The position numbers were made by a program, and so were the translations under genes. From positions 1-38,252 of IMG/VR virus record IMGVR_UViG_3300032893_000166: a stretch of DNA of 38,252 bases. One strand, 5' to 3'. Positions within the stretch are counted from its first letter, which is position 1; each line of letters opens with the position of its first letter. Positions 37,974-38,252 of the stretch are shown here, in pieces. The notes under the pieces are model-generated. The model worked only from the letters and a program-made list of their open reading frames with translations, made no database searches and was not told where the DNA came from. Source of the DNA: a virus.

Positions 37974-38252
37974 TTATTTTGGTTTGATGCCTACTAAAAT
38001 TGAGGGTGGCGTATCAACCTTGTCCGGCGGTCGCCAAAGGTGTAGGCAAAATGGATGATTATTGACATATTCAGATTTTGGTGGATGGTACTGAATGACG
38101 CAATCTTCATCGTCCCAAAATAAATCTTTCACCTTGCACATTTCCTCCCACGTTGGTGAGCGATACGGAAGTGAAACCGATACATGTTCCCAACCCTCAC
38201 CATCGCTTGCAATTATTTGTAGGGTATTTTTTATTTTGATATCTTGGGCTAG
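37974..38252 (-). CDS. DUF7694-like phage protein, 3' part of the gene crossing the junction
   Basis: This is the continuation of the gene starting at 211 in circular coordinates. The bases to the right of 38125 repeat the gene's first part; the unique part ends at a TAA at 37974. The readable C-terminal block is VKDLFWDDEDCVIQYHPP through CLHLWRPPDKVD and SILVGIKPK. See the left-edge entry for the family. Confidence 0.85.
   Translation of the reverse strand, partial: LAQDIKIKNTLQIIASDGEGWEHVSVSLPYRSPTWEEMCKVKDLFWDDEDCVIQYHPPKSEYVNNHPFCLHLWRPPDKVDTPPSILVGIKPK
38126..38252. repeat. Terminal direct repeat, right copy
   Basis: Exact second copy of bases 1-127. It covers part of the minus-strand gene that spans the circle junction. 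See the left copy for the interpretation. Confidence 0.95.

Noticed and set aside
1-38252. tRNA genes
   Set aside because: No cloverleaf with a GTTCRANNC T-loop and an acceptor stem was found in any intergenic stretch; a full tRNAscan was not possible.
1-38252. Integrase, CI-type repressor or attachment site
   Set aside because: No tyrosine or serine recombinase and no long repressor are encoded, so lysogeny is not supported here.
1-38252. Recoded stop codons
   Set aside because: TAA, TAG and TGA each end clear genes, often in ATGA overlaps, so code 11 fits.

Overview
This window is a complete, circular, tailed-phage genome of about 38.1 kb. The first 127 bases recur exactly as the last 127 bases, so the linear record is one unit plus an overlap, and the gene cut by the ends joins in frame across them. 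The major capsid protein resembles the N4 gp56 family, and it comes with a large portal, a gp4-like connector, a beta-propeller nozzle protein and internal virion proteins, which points to a podovirus-like virion. TAA, TAG and TGA are all used as stops, so the code is standard. I see no integrase, DNA polymerase, primase, helicase or RNA polymerase, so replication and transcription probably depend on the host. The host is uncertain. Fibre repeats of the GNVGIGTTTP type, a dockerin-like secreted protein, AU-rich gene leaders mostly without Shine-Dalgarno sites, and repeat-rich small proteins together suggest a Patescibacteria (CPR) host or another lineage from a freshwater or groundwater metagenome; this is inference.

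Layout. A divergent early control region (6019-6133) drives a rightward early operon (6134-8746: small proteins, a PD-(D/E)XK exonuclease, an OB-fold SSB-like protein, a GNAT protein, a membrane peptide) and leftward genes. The leftward genes include a replication initiator with internal iteron-like repeats, NinG and a ribbon-helix-helix regulator, followed by accessory genes that run through position 1 and round to 36976. The late region is leftward from 36668 down to about 10.8 kb: DUF5681-like putative small terminase, large terminase, portal, scaffold, capsid, a glycan and methyltransferase cluster, connector, tail and internal virion proteins, fibres, holin-like protein, papain-like protease and a secreted transglycosylase-like lysin.

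The most unusual stretch is 10.4-12.2 kb, which is largely non-coding but densely structured. It holds (i) a leftward RNA of about 815 nt (12133 to 11315) with its own promoter, whose long helices contain G-U pairs that make sense only on the minus strand; size, ornateness and phage location recall the GOLLD/ROOL giant phage RNAs; (ii) a leftward RNA of about 210 nt (10717 to 10508) with an extended -10 promoter and a 12-bp-stem terminator; and (iii) a short rightward RNA (10435-10504). The lysin gene lies between (i) and (ii).

Other notable items are a moron-like rightward gene with its own promoter, strong SD and terminator inserted in the leftward glycan cluster (26910-27141); a recurring -10 box, 6-7 nt, ATG arrangement at several genes that implies leaderless mRNAs, including two tiny membrane peptides; a lysin and a zinc-ribbon gene lacking an ordinary start; and a 33-copy hexapeptide-repeat protein.
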